NCBI RefSeq assembly: GCF_958295425.1
Contig: NC_081147.1
Location: 6,779,290-6,843,289, forward strand
From: Solea solea
Taxonomy: Eukaryota > Chordata > Actinopteri > Pleuronectiformes > Soleidae
DNA length: 64,000 nucleotides
Direction of reading: 5' to 3'
Shown: one piece after another, positions 1-12,953 of the stretch
Position numbering within the stretch: position 1 is the first letter of the stretch
Layout of the letters: every line of letters begins with the position of its first letter
Notes under the pieces: generated by a model
Seen by the model: the letters and a program-made list of their open reading frames with translations, nothing else
What the model was told of the DNA's origin: nothing
The model's database searches: none
Position numbers and translations under genes: made by a program

Positions 1-676
1 CGAACGGCTGACCTTTGACCTTTCCAAAGGTTGCACAGGTCTGAAACTCGGCACCCTGGATTAGCCTTAGTCCCTGATACACATAAGGAAAAATCAGACT
101 CCTGGTTTAATGCCTTTAGGAATTATTACAAAAAACACACCTAAACGGCTGACCTTTGACCTTTTTGAAGGTTGCACAGGTCTAAAACTCGGCACCCTGG
201 ATTAGCCTTAGTCCCTGATACACCTACGGAAAAATCAGACTCCTGGCTTAATGCCTTTAAGAATTATTACAAAAAACAAACCCGAACGGCTGACCATTGA
301 CCTTTCAGAAGGTTACACAGGTCTGAAACTCGGCACCCTAGATTAACCTTAGTCCCTGATACACATACCAAAAAAACAGACTCCTGGCTCAATGCCTTTA
401 GGAATTATTACAAAAAACACACCCGAACGGCTGACCATTGACCTTTTTGAAGGTTGCACAGGTCTAAAATTCGGCACCCTGGATTAGCCTTAGTCCCTGA
501 TACACATATACGGAAAAATCAGACTCCTGGCTTAATGCCTTTAGGAATTATTACAAAAAACACACCCGAACGGCTGACCATTGACCTTTCCGAAGGTTGC
601 ACATGTCTGAAACTCGGCAACCGGGGTAAGCCTTAGTCCCTGATATACATACAGAAAAATCAGACTCCTGACTCAA

Positions 677-817
677 TGCCTTTAGGAATTATTACAAAAA
701 ACACACCCGAAAGGCTGACCATTGACCTTTCTGAAGGTTGCACAGGTCTGAAACTCGGCACCCGAGATAAGCCTGAATCCCTGATACACATACGGAAAAA
801 TCAGACTCCTGGCTCAA
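677..817 (+). repeat. Satellite A monomer (141 bp), representative copy
   Basis: The monomer runs from tgcctttaggaattattac to the next copy at 818. Neighbouring starts at 111, 252, 393, 536, 677 and 818 give 141 bp, with one 143-bp copy caused by an extra 'ta'. The core tgacctttgacct, or tgaccattgacct in a subset, recurs in nearly every copy. Because 141 is divisible by three, a reading frame is preserved from monomer to monomer. Most copies close it with an in-frame stop in 'ggattagccttag'. Variants include CCGAAGG, CCAAAGG, CCAAAAG and TTTGAAGG after the core. Confidence 0.93.
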
Positions 818-1251
818 TGCCTTTAGGAATTATTACAAGAAACACACCCGAACGGCTGACCTTTGACCTTTCCGAAGGTTGCACAGGTCTGAAACTCGGC
901 ACCCTGGATCAGCCAGGAGTCCCTGATACACATACGGAGAAATAAGCATCCGGGCTCATTGCCTTCAGGAATTATTGAAGAAAAGACAGTTTCCCACCTT
1001 TCTTACGTTTGAATTTTACAGACTGTGTTTTTGGCAGTTTTTTTTGGCCAGGGGGAAAAAAGCCCAAAGTCCTGTGTCCAAAAACTGAAAATCAGGTCAT
1101 GTCAGACTCTATACAGTCTTAGACCCTTTGGCCAGAGTGGAAGTTTTGGAGGAACTACATTTCTACAGGTCGCAGGAGTGTGAATACTTCATTTGTCGTT
1201 TGGGCTCCCAAGACGAGCGGAACGATGAGGGTACATTAGAATGTCTTATTA

Positions 1252-1428
1252 AATGTTAACTTTATTTGTGAGGTTTATGTTATGGGACAGTAGAAAAATG
1301 AAAAAAAATCAGAAAACAGTCGTATTACAGCTGAATGCGCACAAAAACAGACAAAAATAGAAAAACACATTCAAACAGTGAAATCATTGAAAAATCAAAC
1401 ACTGAAGGTAGATAACTATATCTTATGA
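1252..1428 (+). repeat. Satellite B monomer (~177 bp), representative copy
   Basis: The monomer starts at the 'gatgttaac' position (atgttaac in this copy) and repeats at gattttaac (1429). The signature is ttatgggacagtag, an A-rich block, atcagaaaacagccgtat, gctgaatgcgcac, aacagtgaaatcatt and then ttataag or ttatgag. Its length is close to that of many vertebrate centromeric or nucleosome-phased satellites, but function is not shown by sequence. It is homologous to the B-prime monomer of the central array. Confidence 0.92.
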
Positions 1429-1822
1429 GATTTTAACTTTGTTTGTGAGGTTTATGTTATGGGACAGTAAAAAAATGAAAAAAATCAGAAAACAGTCGTA
1501 TTCCAGCTGAATGCGCACAAAAACAGACAAAAATAGAAAAACACATCCAAACAGTGAAATCATTGCAAAATCAAACACTGAGGGTACCGAAGAATATCTT
1601 ATAAGATTTTAACTTTATTTGTGAGGTTTATGTTATGGGACAGTAGAAAAATGAAAAAAAATCAGAAAACAGCCGTATTCCAGCTGAATGCGCACAAAAA
1701 CAGACAAAAATAGAAAAACACATCCAAACAGTGAAATCATTATAAATTCAAACACTGAGGGTACATCAATATACCTTATAAGATGTTAACTTCATATTAT
1801 AGGACAGTAGAAAAAAGATTAA

Positions 1823-3734
1823 AATACCCTCGATCAGCCTTAGTCCCTCATACACATACGGAAAAATCAGACTCCTGGCTTAATGCCTTTAGGAATTATT
1901 ACAAAAAACACACCCGAACGGCTGACCTTTGACCTTTCCAAAGGTTGCACAGGTCTGAAACTTGGCACCCTGGATTAGCCTTAGTCCCTGATACACATAC
2001 GGAAAAATCAGACTCCTGGCTTAATGCCTTTAGGAATTATTACAAAAAACACACCCGAACGGCTGACCTTTGACCTTTCCGAAGGTTGCACAGGTCTGAA
2101 ACTCGGCACCCTAGATCAGCCTTAGTCCCTGATACACATAAGGAAAAATCAGACTCCTGGCTTAATGCCTTTAGGAATTATTACAAAAAACACACCTAAA
2201 CGGCTGACCTTTGACCTTTCAGAAGGTTACACAGGTCTGAAACTCGGCACCCTAGATTAACCTTAGTCCCTGATACACATACCAAAAAATCAGACTCCTG
2301 GCTCAATGCCTTTAGGAATTATTACAAAAAACACACCCGAACGGCTGACCATTGACCTTTTTGAAGGTTGCACAGGTCTAAAACTCGGCACCCTGGATTA
2401 GCCTTAGTCCCTGATACACATACGGAAAAATCAGACTCCTGGCTTAATGCCTTTAGGAATTATTACAAAAAACACACCCGAACGACTGACCATTGACCTT
2501 TCCATAGGTTGCACAGGTCTGAAACTCGGCAACCGGGATAAGCCTTAGTCCCTGATATACATACAGAAAAATCAGACTCCTGACTCAATGCCTTTAGGAA
2601 TTATTACAAAAAACACACCCGAAAGGCTGACCATTGACCTTTCTGAAGGTTGCACAGGTCTGAAACTCGGCACCCGGGATAAGCCTGAATCCCTGATACA
2701 CATACGGAAAAATCAGACTCCTGGCTCAATGCCTTTAGGAATTATTACAAGAAACACACCCGAACGGCTGACCTTTGACCTTTCCGAAGGTTGCACAGGT
2801 CTGAAACTCGGCACCCTGGATCAGCCAGGAGTCCCTGATACACATACGGAGAAATCAGCATCCGGGCTCATTGCCTTTAGGAATTATTGAAGAAAAGACA
2901 GTTTCCCACCTTTCTTACGTTTGAATTTTACAGACTGTGTTTTTGGCAGTTTTTTTTGGCCGTGGGAAAAAAGCCCAAAGTCCTGTGTCCAAAAACTGAA
3001 AATCAGGTCATGTCAGACTCTATACAGTCTTAGACCCTTTGGCCAGAGTGGAAGTTTTGGAGGAACTACATTTCTACAGGTCGCAGGAGTGTGAATATTT
3101 CATTTGTCGTTTGGGCTCCCAAGACGAGCGGAACGACGAGGGTACATTAGTATGTCTTATTAGATGTTAACTTTATTTGTGAGGTTTATGTTATGGGACA
3201 GTAGAAAAATTAAAAAAAAATCAGAAAACAGTCGTATTCCAGCTGAATGCGCACAAAAACAGACAAAAATAGAAAAACACATTCAGACAGTGAAATCATT
3301 GCAAAATCAAACACTGAAGGTAGATAACTATATCTTATGAGATGTTAACTTTATTTGTGAGGTTTATGTTATGGGACAGTAAAAAAATGAAAAAAATCAG
3401 AAAACAGCCGTATCCTTGCTGAATGCACACAAAAACAGGGACAAATAGAAAAACACATCCAAACAGTGAAATCATTGCAAAATCAAACACTGAGGGTACC
3501 GAAGAATATCTTATAAGATTTTAACTTTATTTGTGAGGTTTATGTTATGGGACAGTAGAAAAATGAAAAAAAATCAGAAAACAGCCGTATTCCAGCTGAA
3601 TGCGCACAAAAACAGACACAAATAGAAAAACACATCCAAACAGTGAAATCATTATAAATTCAAACACTGAGGGTACATCAATATACCTTATAAGATGTTG
3701 ACTTCATATTATAGGACAGTAGAAAAAAGATTAA
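1823..3734 (+). repeat. A-C-B unit 2
   Basis: It has about 7.56 A monomers, C at 2889 (ccgtggg haplotype) and about 3.2 B monomers, for 1912 bp. Several A monomers match those of unit 1, including the tacacataccaaaaaa variant. Confidence 0.9.
2889..3162 (+). repeat. C linker element (274 bp), representative copy
   Basis: This occurs once per higher-order unit, always between the last A monomer and the first B monomer. It starts at gaagaaaagacag and ends before gatgttaac. It holds a T-tract followed by ggcc and a CpG-dense dyad at 3106-3137 (gtcgtt...aacgac around tgggctccca). It is less AT-rich than the flanking monomers. Two haplotypes exist, ccgtggg/aatatttcat/gacgagg and ccaggggg/aatacttcat/gatgagg. 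Its origin is unknown. It may be a fossil of the unique sequence trapped when A and B were first joined. Confidence 0.88.
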
Positions 3735-5544
3735 AATACCCTCGATCAGCCTTAGTCCCTGATACACATACGGAAAAATCAGACTCCTGGCTTAATGCCT
3801 TTAGGAATTATTACAAAAAACAATCCCGAACGGCTGACCTTTGACCTTTCCAAAGGTTGCACATGTCTGAAACTCGGCACCCTGGATTAGCCTTAGTCCC
3901 TGATACACATACGGAAAAATCAGACTCCTGGCTTAATGCCTTTAGGAATTATTACAAAAAACACACCCGAACGGCTGACCATTGACCTTTCCGAAGGTTG
4001 CACCGGTCTGAAACTCGGCACCCTAGATCAGACTTAGTCCCTGATACACATAAGGAAAAATTAGACTCCTGGCTCAATGCCTTTAGGACTTATTACAAAA
4101 AACACACCCGAACGGCTGACCTTTGACCTTTCCAAAAGTTGCACGGGTCTGAAACTCGGCACCCTGGATTAGCCTTAGTCCCTGATACACATACGGAAAA
4201 ATCAGACTCCTGGCTTAATGCCTTTAGGAATTATTACAAAAAACAAACCCGAACGGCTGACCATTGACCTTTCCGAAGGTTGCACAGGTCTGAAACTCTG
4301 CACCCGGGATAAGCCTAAATCCCTGATACACATACGGAAAAATCAGACTCCTGGCGCAATGCCTTTAGGAATTATTACAAAAAACACACCCGAACGGCTG
4401 ACCTTTGACCTTTCCAATGGTTGCACAGGTCTGAAACTCGGCACCCTGGATCAGCCAGGAGTCCCTGATACACATACGGAGAAATAAGCATCCGGGCTCA
4501 TTGCCTTCAGGAATTATTGAAGAAAAGACAGTTTCCCACCTTTCTTACGTTTGAATTTTACAGACTGTGTTTTTGGCAGTTTTTTTTGGCCAGGGGGAAA
4601 TAAGCCCAAAGTCCTGTGTCCAAAAACTGAAAATCAGGTCATGTCAGACTCTATACAGTCTTAGACCCTTTGGCCAGAGTGGAAGTTTTGGAGGAACTAC
4701 ATTTCTACAGGTCGCAGGAGTGTGAATACTTCATTTGTCGTTTGGGCTCCCAAGACGAGCGGAACGATGAGGGTAAATTAGAATGTCTTATTAGATGTTA
4801 ACTTTATTTGTGAGGTTTATGTTATGGGACAGTAGAAAAATGAAAAAAAATCAGAAAACAGTCGTATTCCAGCTGAATGCGCACAAAAACAGACAAAAAT
4901 AGAAAAACACATTCAAACAGTGAAATCATTGCAAAATCAATCACTGAAGGTATATATACCTATATCTTATGAGATTTTAACTTTATTTGTGAGGTTTATG
5001 TTATGGGACAGTAGTAAAATGAAAAAAAAATCAGAAAACAGTCGTATTCCAGCTGAATGCGCACAAAAACAGACAAAAATAGAAAAACACATTCAAACAG
5101 TGAAATCATTGAAAAATCAAACACTGACGGTAGATAACTATATCTTATGAGATGTTAACTTTATTTGTGAGGTTTATGTTATGGGACAGTAAAAAAATGA
5201 AAAAAATCAGAAAACAGCCGTATCCTTGCTGAATGCACACAAAAACAGAGACAAATAGAAAAACACATCCAAACAGTGAAATCATTGCAAAATCAAACAC
5301 TGAGGGTACCGAAGAATATCTTATAAGATTTTAACTTTATTTGTGAGGTTTATGTTATGGGACAGTAGAAAAATGAAAAAAAATCAGAAAACAGCCGTAT
5401 TCCAGCTGAATGCGCACAAAAACAGACACAAATAGAAAAACACATCCAAACAGTGAAATCATTATAAATTCAAACACTGAGGGTACATCAATATACCTTA
5501 TAAGATGTTAACTTCATATTATAGGACAGTAGAAAAAAGATTAA
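3735..5544 (+). repeat. A-C-B unit 3
   Basis: It has about 5.56 A monomers, C at 4519 (ccaggggg haplotype) and about 4.25 B monomers, including one copy with the 'tatatatacctatatc' variant near 4950. Confidence 0.9.
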
Positions 5545-7244
5545 AATACCCTAGATCAGCCTTAATCCCTGATACACATAAGGAAAAATTAGACTCCTGG
5601 CTCAATGCCTTTAGGAATTATTACAAAAAACACACCCGAACGGCTGACCTTTGACCTTTCCAAAAGTTGCACGGGTCTGAAACTCGGCACCCTGGATTAG
5701 CCTTAGTCCCTGATACACATACGGAAAAATCAGACTCCTGGCTTAATGCCTTTAGGAATTATTACAAAAAACAAACCCGAACGGCTGACCATTGACCTTT
5801 CCGAAGGTTGCACAGGTCTGAAACTCTGCACCCGGGATAAGCCTAAATCCCTGATACACATACGGAAAAATCAGACTCCTGGCTCAATGCCTTTAGGAAT
5901 TATTACAAGAAACACACCCGAACGGTTGACCTTTGACCTTTCCGAAGGTTGCACAGGTCTGAAACTCGGCACCCTGGATCAGCCAGGAGTCCCTGATACA
6001 CATACGGAGAAATCAGCATCCGGGCTAATTGCCTTTAGGAATTATTGAAGAAAAGACAGTTTCCCACCTTTCTTACGTTTGAATTTTACAGACTGTGTTT
6101 TTGGCAGTTTTTTTTGGCCGTGGGAAAAAAGCCCAAAGTCCTGTGTCCAAAAACTGAAAATCAGGTCATGTCAGACTCTATACAGTCTTAGACCCTTTGG
6201 CCAGAGTGGAAGTTTTGGAGGAACTACATTTCTACAGGTCGCAGGAGTGTGAATATTTCATTTGTCGTTTGGGCTCCCAAGACGAGCGGAACGACGAGGG
6301 TACATTAGTATGTCTTATTAGATGTTAACTTTATTTGTGAGGTTTATGTTATGGGACAGTAGAAAAATGAAAAAAAATCAGAAAACAGCCGTATCCCTGC
6401 TGAATGCGCACAAAAACAGAGACAAATAGAAAAACACATCCAAACAGTGAAATCATTGCAAAATCAAACACTGAGGGTACCGAAGAATATCTTACAAGAT
6501 TTTAACTTTATTTGTGAGGTTTATGTTATGGGACAGTAGAAAAATGAAAAAAAAATCAGAAAACAGTCGTATTCCAGCTGAATGCGCACAAAAACAGACA
6601 AAAATAGAAAAACACATTCAAACAGTGAAATCATTGCAAAATCAAACACTGAAGGTAGATAACTATATCTTATGAGTTGTTAACTTTATTTGTGAGGTTT
6701 ATGTTATGGGACAGTAAAAAAATGAGAAAAATCAGAAAACAGCCGTATCCTTGCTGAATGCACACAAAAACAGAGACAAATAGAAAAACACATCCAAACA
6801 GTGAAATCATTGCAAAATCAAACACTGAGGGTACCGAAGAATATCTTATAAGATTTGAACTTTATTTGTGAGGTTTATGTTATGGGACAGTAAAAAAATG
6901 AAAAAAATCAGAAACAGCCGTATCCTTGCTGAATGCACACAAAAACAGAGACAAATAGAAAAACACATCCAAACAGTGAAATCATTGCAAAATCAAACAC
7001 TGAGGGTACCGAAGCATATCTTATAAGATTTGAACTTTATTTGTGAGGTTTATGTTATGGGACAGTAGAAAAATGAAAAAAAATCAGAAAACAGCCGTAT
7101 TCCAGCTGAATGCGCACAAAAACAGACACAAATAGAAAAACACATCCAAACAGTGAAATCATTATAAATTCAAACACTGAGGGTACATCAATATACCTTA
7201 TAAGATGTTGACGTCATATTATAGGACAGTAGAAAAAAGATTAA
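5545..7244 (+). repeat. A-C-B unit 4
   Basis: It has about 3.56 A monomers, C at 6047 (ccgtggg haplotype) and about 5.2 B monomers. The final truncated B contains ttgacgtcat at about 7208, where other units read ttaacttcat or ttgacttcat. Confidence 0.9.
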
Positions 7245-9656
7245 AATACCCTCGATCAGCCTTAGTCCCTGATACACATACGGAAAAATCAGACTCCTGG
7301 CTTAATGCCTTTAGGAATTATTACAAAAAACAATCCCGAACGGCTGACCTTTGACCTTTCCAAAGGTTGCACAGGTCTGAAACTCGGCACCCTGGATTAG
7401 CCTTAGTCCCTGATACACATACAGAAAAATCAGACTCCTGGCTTAATGCCTTTAGGAATTATTACAAAAAACACACCCGAACTGCTGACCTTTGACCTTT
7501 CCGAAGGTTGCACAGGTCTGAAACTCGGCACCCTAGATCAGCATTAGTCCCTGATACACATAAGGAAAAATCAGACTCCTGGTTTAATGCCTTTAGGAAT
7601 TATTACAAAAAACACACCTAAACGGCTGACCTTTGACCTTTCAGAAGGTTACACAGGTCTGAAACTCGGCACCCTAGATTAACCTTAGTCCCTGATACAC
7701 ATACCAAAAAATCAGACTCCTGGCTCAATGCCTTTAGGAATTAATACAAAAAACACACCCGAACGGCTGACCATTGACCTTTTTGAAGGTTGCACAGGTC
7801 TAAAACTCGGCACCCTGGATTAGCCTTAGTCCCTGATACACATACGGAAAAATCAGACTCCTGGCTTAATGCCTTTAGGAATTATTACAAAATACACACC
7901 CGAAAGGCTGACCATTGACCTTTCTGAAGGTTGCACAGGTCTGAAACTCGGCACCCTGGATTAGCCTTAGTCCCTGATACACATACGGAAAAATCAGACT
8001 CCTGGCTTAATGCCTTTAGGAATTATTACAAAAAACACACCCGAACGGCTGACCTTTGACCTTTCCGAAGGTTGCACTGGTCTGAAACTCGGCACCCTAG
8101 ATCAGCCTTAGTCCCTGATACACATACGGAAAAATCAGACTCCTGGCTTAATGCCTTTAGGAATTATTACAAAAAACAAACCCGAACAGCTGACCATTGA
8201 CCTTTCCGAAGGTTGCACAGGTCTGAAACTCTGCACCCGGGATAAGCCTAAATCCCTGATACACATACGGAAAAATCAGACTCCTGGCGCAATGCCTTTA
8301 GGAATTATTACAAAAAACACACCCGAACGGCTGACCTTTGACCCTTCCAATGGTTGCACAGGTCTGAAACTCGGCACCCTGGATCAGCCAGGAGTCCCTG
8401 ATACACATACGGAGAAATAAGCATCCGGGCTCATTGCCTTCAGGAATTATTGAAGAAAAGACAGTTTCCCACCTTTCTTACGTTTGAATTTTACAGACTG
8501 TGTTTTTGGCAGTTTTTTTTGGCCAGGGGGAAAAAAGCCCAAAGTCCTGTGTCCAAAAACTGAAAATCAGGTCATGTCAGACTCTATACAGTCTTAGACC
8601 CTTTGGCCAGAGTGGAAGTTTTGGAGGAACTACATTTCTACAGGTCGCAGGAGTGTGAATACTTCATTTGTCGTTTGGGCTCCCAAGACGAGCGGAACGA
8701 TGAGGGTACATTAGAATGTCTTATTAGATGTTAACTTTATTTGTGAGGTTTATGTTATGGGACAGTAGAAAAATGAAAAAAAATCAGAAAACAGTCGTAT
8801 TCCTGCTGAATGCGCACAAAAACAGACAAAAATAGAAAAACACATTCAAACAGTGAAATCATTGCAAAATCAATCACTGAAGGTATATATACCTATATCT
8901 TATGAGATTTTAACTTTATTTGTGAGGTTTATGTTATGGGACAGTAGAAAAATTTAAAAAAAATCAGAAAACAGTCGTATTCCAGCTGAATGCACACAAA
9001 AACAGACAAAAATAGAAAAACACATTCAAACAGTGAAATTTTTGCAAAATCAAACACTGAGGGTACCGAAGAATATCTTATAAGATTTTAACTTTATTTG
9101 TGAGGTTTATGTTATGGGACAGTAGAAAAATGAAAAAAAAAATCAGAAAACAGTCGTATTCCAGCTGAATGCGCACAAAAACAGACAAAAATAGAAAAAC
9201 ACATTCAAACAGTGAAATCATTGCAAAATCAAACACTGAAGGTAGATAACTATATCTTATGAGATGTTAACTTTATTTGTGAGGTTTATGTTATGGGACA
9301 GTAAAAAAATGAAAAAAATCAGAAAACAGCCGTATCCTTGCTGAATGCACACAAAAACAGAGACAAATAGAAAAACACATCCAAACAGTGAAATCATTGC
9401 AAAATCAAACACTGAGGGTACCGAAGAATATCTTATAAGATTTTAACTTTATTTGTGAGGTTTATGTTATGGGACAGTAGAAAAATGAAAAAAAATCAGA
9501 AAACAGCCGTATTCCAGCTGAATGCGCACAAAAACAGACACAAATAGAAAAACACATCCAAACAGTGAAATCATTATAAATTCAAACACTGAGGTTACAT
9601 CAATATACCTTATAAGATGTTAACTTCATATTATAGGACAGTAGAAAAAAGATTAA
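7245..9656 (+). repeat. A-C-B unit 5 (longest complete unit)
   Basis: It has about 8.56 A monomers, C at 8452 (ccaggggg haplotype) and about 5.26 B monomers, for 2412 bp. This is the largest complete unit in the window. Confidence 0.9.
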
Positions 9657-11569
9657 AATACCCTCGATCAGCCTTAGTCCCTGATACACATACGGAAAAA
9701 TCAGACTCCTGGCTTAATGCCTTTAGGAATTATTACAAAAAACACACCCGAACGGCTGACCTTTGACCTTTCCAAAGGTTGCACAGGTCTGAAACTTGGC
9801 ACCCTGGATTAGCCTTAGTCCCTGATACACATACGGAAAAATCAGACTCCTGGCTTAATGCCTTTAGGAATTATTACAAAAAACACACCCGAACGGCTGA
9901 CCTTTGACCTTTCCAAAAGTTGCACGGGTCTGAAACTCGGCACCCTGGATCAGCCTTAGTCCCTGATACACATACGGAAAAATCAGACTCCTGGCTTAAT
10001 GCCTTTAGGAATTATTACAAAAAACACACCCGAACGGCTGACCTTTGACCTTTCCAAAGGTTGCACAGGTCTGAAACTTGGCACCCTGGATTAGCCTTAG
10101 TCCCTGATACACATACGGAAAAATCAGACTCCTGGCTTAATGCCTTTAGGAATTATTACAAAAAACACACCCGAACGGCTGACCTTTGACCTTTCCAAAG
10201 GTTGCACAGGTCTGAAACTTGGCACCCTGGATTAGCCTTAGTCCCTGATACACATACGGAAAAATCAGACTCCTGGCTTAATGCCTTTAGGAATTATTAC
10301 AAAAAACACACCCGAACGGCTGACCTTTGACCTTTCCAAAAGTTGCACGGGTCTGAAACTCGGCACCCTGGATTAGCCTTAGTCCCTGATACACATACGG
10401 AAAAATCAGACTCCTGGCTTAATGCCTTTAGGAATTATTACAAAAAACAAACCCGAACAGCTGACCATTGACCTTTCCGAAGGTTGCACAGGTCTGAAAC
10501 TCTGCACCCCGGATAAGCCTAAATCCCTGATACACATACGAAAAAATCAGACTCCTGGCTCAATGCCTTTAGGAATTATTACAAGAAACATACCCGAACG
10601 GCTGACCTTTGACCTTTCCGAAGGTTGCACAGGTCTGAAACTCGGCACCCTGGATCAGCCAGGAGTCCCTGATACACATACGGAGAAATCAGCATCCGGG
10701 CTCATTGCCTTTAGGAATTATTGAAGAAAAGACAGTTTCCCACCTTTCTTACGTTTGAATTTTACAGACTGTGTTTTTGGCAGTTTTTTTTGGCCGTGGG
10801 AAAAAAGCCCAAAGTCCTGTGTCCAAAAACTGAAAATCAGGTCATGTCAGACTCTATACAGTCTTAGACCCTTTGGCCAGAGTGGAAGTTTTGGAGGAAC
10901 TACATTTCTACAGGTCGCAGGAGTGTGAATATTTCATTTGTCGTTTGGGCTCCCAAGACGAGCGGAACGACGAGGGTACATAAGTATGTCTTATTAGATG
11001 TTAACTTTATTTGTGAGGTTTATGTTATGGGACAGTAGAAAAATGAAAAAAAAATCAGAAAACAGCCGTATCCCTGCTGAATGCGCACAAAAACAGAGAC
11101 AAATAGAAAAACACATCCAAACAGTGAAATCATTGCAAAATCAAACACTGAGGGTACCGAAGAATATCTTATAAGATTTTAACTTTATTTGTGAGGTTTA
11201 TGTTATGGGACAGTAGAAAAATGAAAAAAAAATCAGAAAACAGTCGTATTCCAGCTGAATGCGCACAAAAACAGACAAAAATAGAAAAACACATTCAAAC
11301 AGTGAAATCATTGCAAAATCAAACACTGAAGGTAGAAAACTATATCTTATGAGATGTTAACTTTATTTGTGAGGTTTATGTTATGGGACAGTAAAAAAAT
11401 TAAAAAAATCAGAAAACAGCCGTATCCTTGCTGAATGCACACAAAAACAGAGACAAATAGAAAAACACATCCAAACAGTGAAATCATTATAAATTCAAAC
11501 ACTGAGGGTACATCAATATACCTTATAAGATGTTAACTTCATATTATAGGACAGTAGAAAAAAGATTAA
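9657..11569 (+). repeat. A-C-B unit 6
   Basis: It has about 7.56 A monomers, C at 10723 (ccgtggg haplotype) and about 3.2 B monomers. Several adjacent A monomers between 9.7 and 10.4 kb are near-identical to each other, with cttggcaccctgg and ccaaaagttgcacgg alternating. This suggests a recent local expansion. Confidence 0.9.
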
Positions 11570-12953
11570 AATACCCTCGATCAGCCTTAGTCCCTGATAC
11601 ACATACGGAAAAATCAGACTCCTGGCTTTATGCCTTTAGGAATTATTACAAAAAACAATCCCGAACGGCTGACCTTTGACCTTTCCAAAGGTTGCACAGG
11701 TCTGAAACTCGGCACCCTGGATTAGCCTTAGTCCCTGATACACATACGGAAAAATCAGACGCCTGGCTTAATGCCTTTAGGAATTATTACAAAAGACACA
11801 CCCGAACGGCTGACCTTTGACCTTTCCGAAGGTTGAACAGGTCTGAAACTCGGCACCCTGGATCAGCCAGGAGTCCCTGATACACATACGGAGAAATCAG
11901 CATCCGGGCTCATTGCCTTTAGGAATTATTGAAGAAAAGACAGTTTCCCACCTTTCTTACGTTTGAATTTTACAGACTGTGTTTTTGGCAGTTTTTTTTG
12001 GCCGTGGGAAAAAATCCCAAAGTCCTGTGTCCAAAAACTGAAAATCAGGTCATGTCAGACTCTATACAGTCTTAGACCCTTTGGCCAGAGTGGAAGTTTT
12101 GGAGGAACTACATTTCTACAGGTCGCAGGAGTGTGAATATTTCATTTGTCGTTTGGGCTCCCAAGACGAGCGGAACGACGAGGGTACATTAGTATGTCTT
12201 ATTAGATGTTAACTTTATTTGTGAGGTTTATGTTATGGGACAGTAGAAAAATGAAAAAAAATCAGAAAACAGCCGTATCCCTGCTGAATGCGCACAAAAA
12301 CAGAGACAAATAGAAAAACACATCCAAACAGTGAAATCATTGCAAAATCAAACACTGAGGGTACCGAAGAATATCTTATAAGATTTAAACTTTATTTGTG
12401 AGGTTTATGTTATGGGACAGTAGAAAAATGAAAAAAAAATCAGAAAACAGTCGTATTCCAGCTGAATGCGCACAAAAACAGACAAAAATAGAAAAACACA
12501 TTCAAACAGTGAAATCATTGCAAAATCAAACACTGAAGGTAGATAACTATATCTTATGAGATGTTAACTTTATTTGTGAGGTTTATGTTATGGGACAGTA
12601 AAAAAATGAAAAAAATCAGAAAACAGCCGTATCCTTGCTGAATGCACACAAAAACAGAGACAAATAGAAAAACACATCCAAACAGTGAAATCATTGCAAA
12701 ATCAAACACTGAGGGTACCGAAGAATATCTTATAAGATTTGAACTTTATTTGTGAGGTTTATGTTATGGGACAGTAGAAAAATGAAAAAAAATCAGAAAA
12801 CAGCCGTATTCCAGCTGAATGCGCACAAAAACAGACACAAATAGAAAAACACATCCAAACAGTGAAATCATTATAAATTCAAACACTGAGGGTACATCAA
12901 TATACCTTATAAGATGTTAACTTCATATTATAGGACAGTAGAAAAAAGATTAA
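11570..12953 (+). repeat. A-C-B unit 7
   Basis: It has about 2.56 A monomers, C at 11931 (ccgtggg haplotype with aaaaaatccc) and about 4.2 B monomers. The last A carries gaaggttgaacagg, a variant shared with units 14 and 15. Confidence 0.9.

Larger units (their letters stand above)
1..1822 (+). repeat. A-C-B unit 1 (cut by window edge)
   Basis: It has about 6.9 A monomers, C at 977 (ccaggggg haplotype) and about 3.2 B monomers. The window edge cuts the A run, so the true size is unknown. A 60-codon open frame at 454-636 and an 89-codon frame at 676-945 are satellite frames, not genes. Confidence 0.9.

Noticed and set aside
676..945. Satellite A open frames as genes
   Set aside because: They recur only because the monomer is 141 bp. 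Most monomers have an in-frame stop, and there is no promoter, intron or known domain. Reverse-strand frames such as 60708-60950 are the same effect.
2889..3162. CENP-B box in the satellites
   Set aside because: No match to the essential TTCG...CGGG core was seen in A, B, B-prime or C, so the centromere idea has no motif support.
4920..5150. 76-codon frame in B monomers
   Set aside because: It spans two tandem B monomers with A-rich codons and no domain; it reflects the repeat period.
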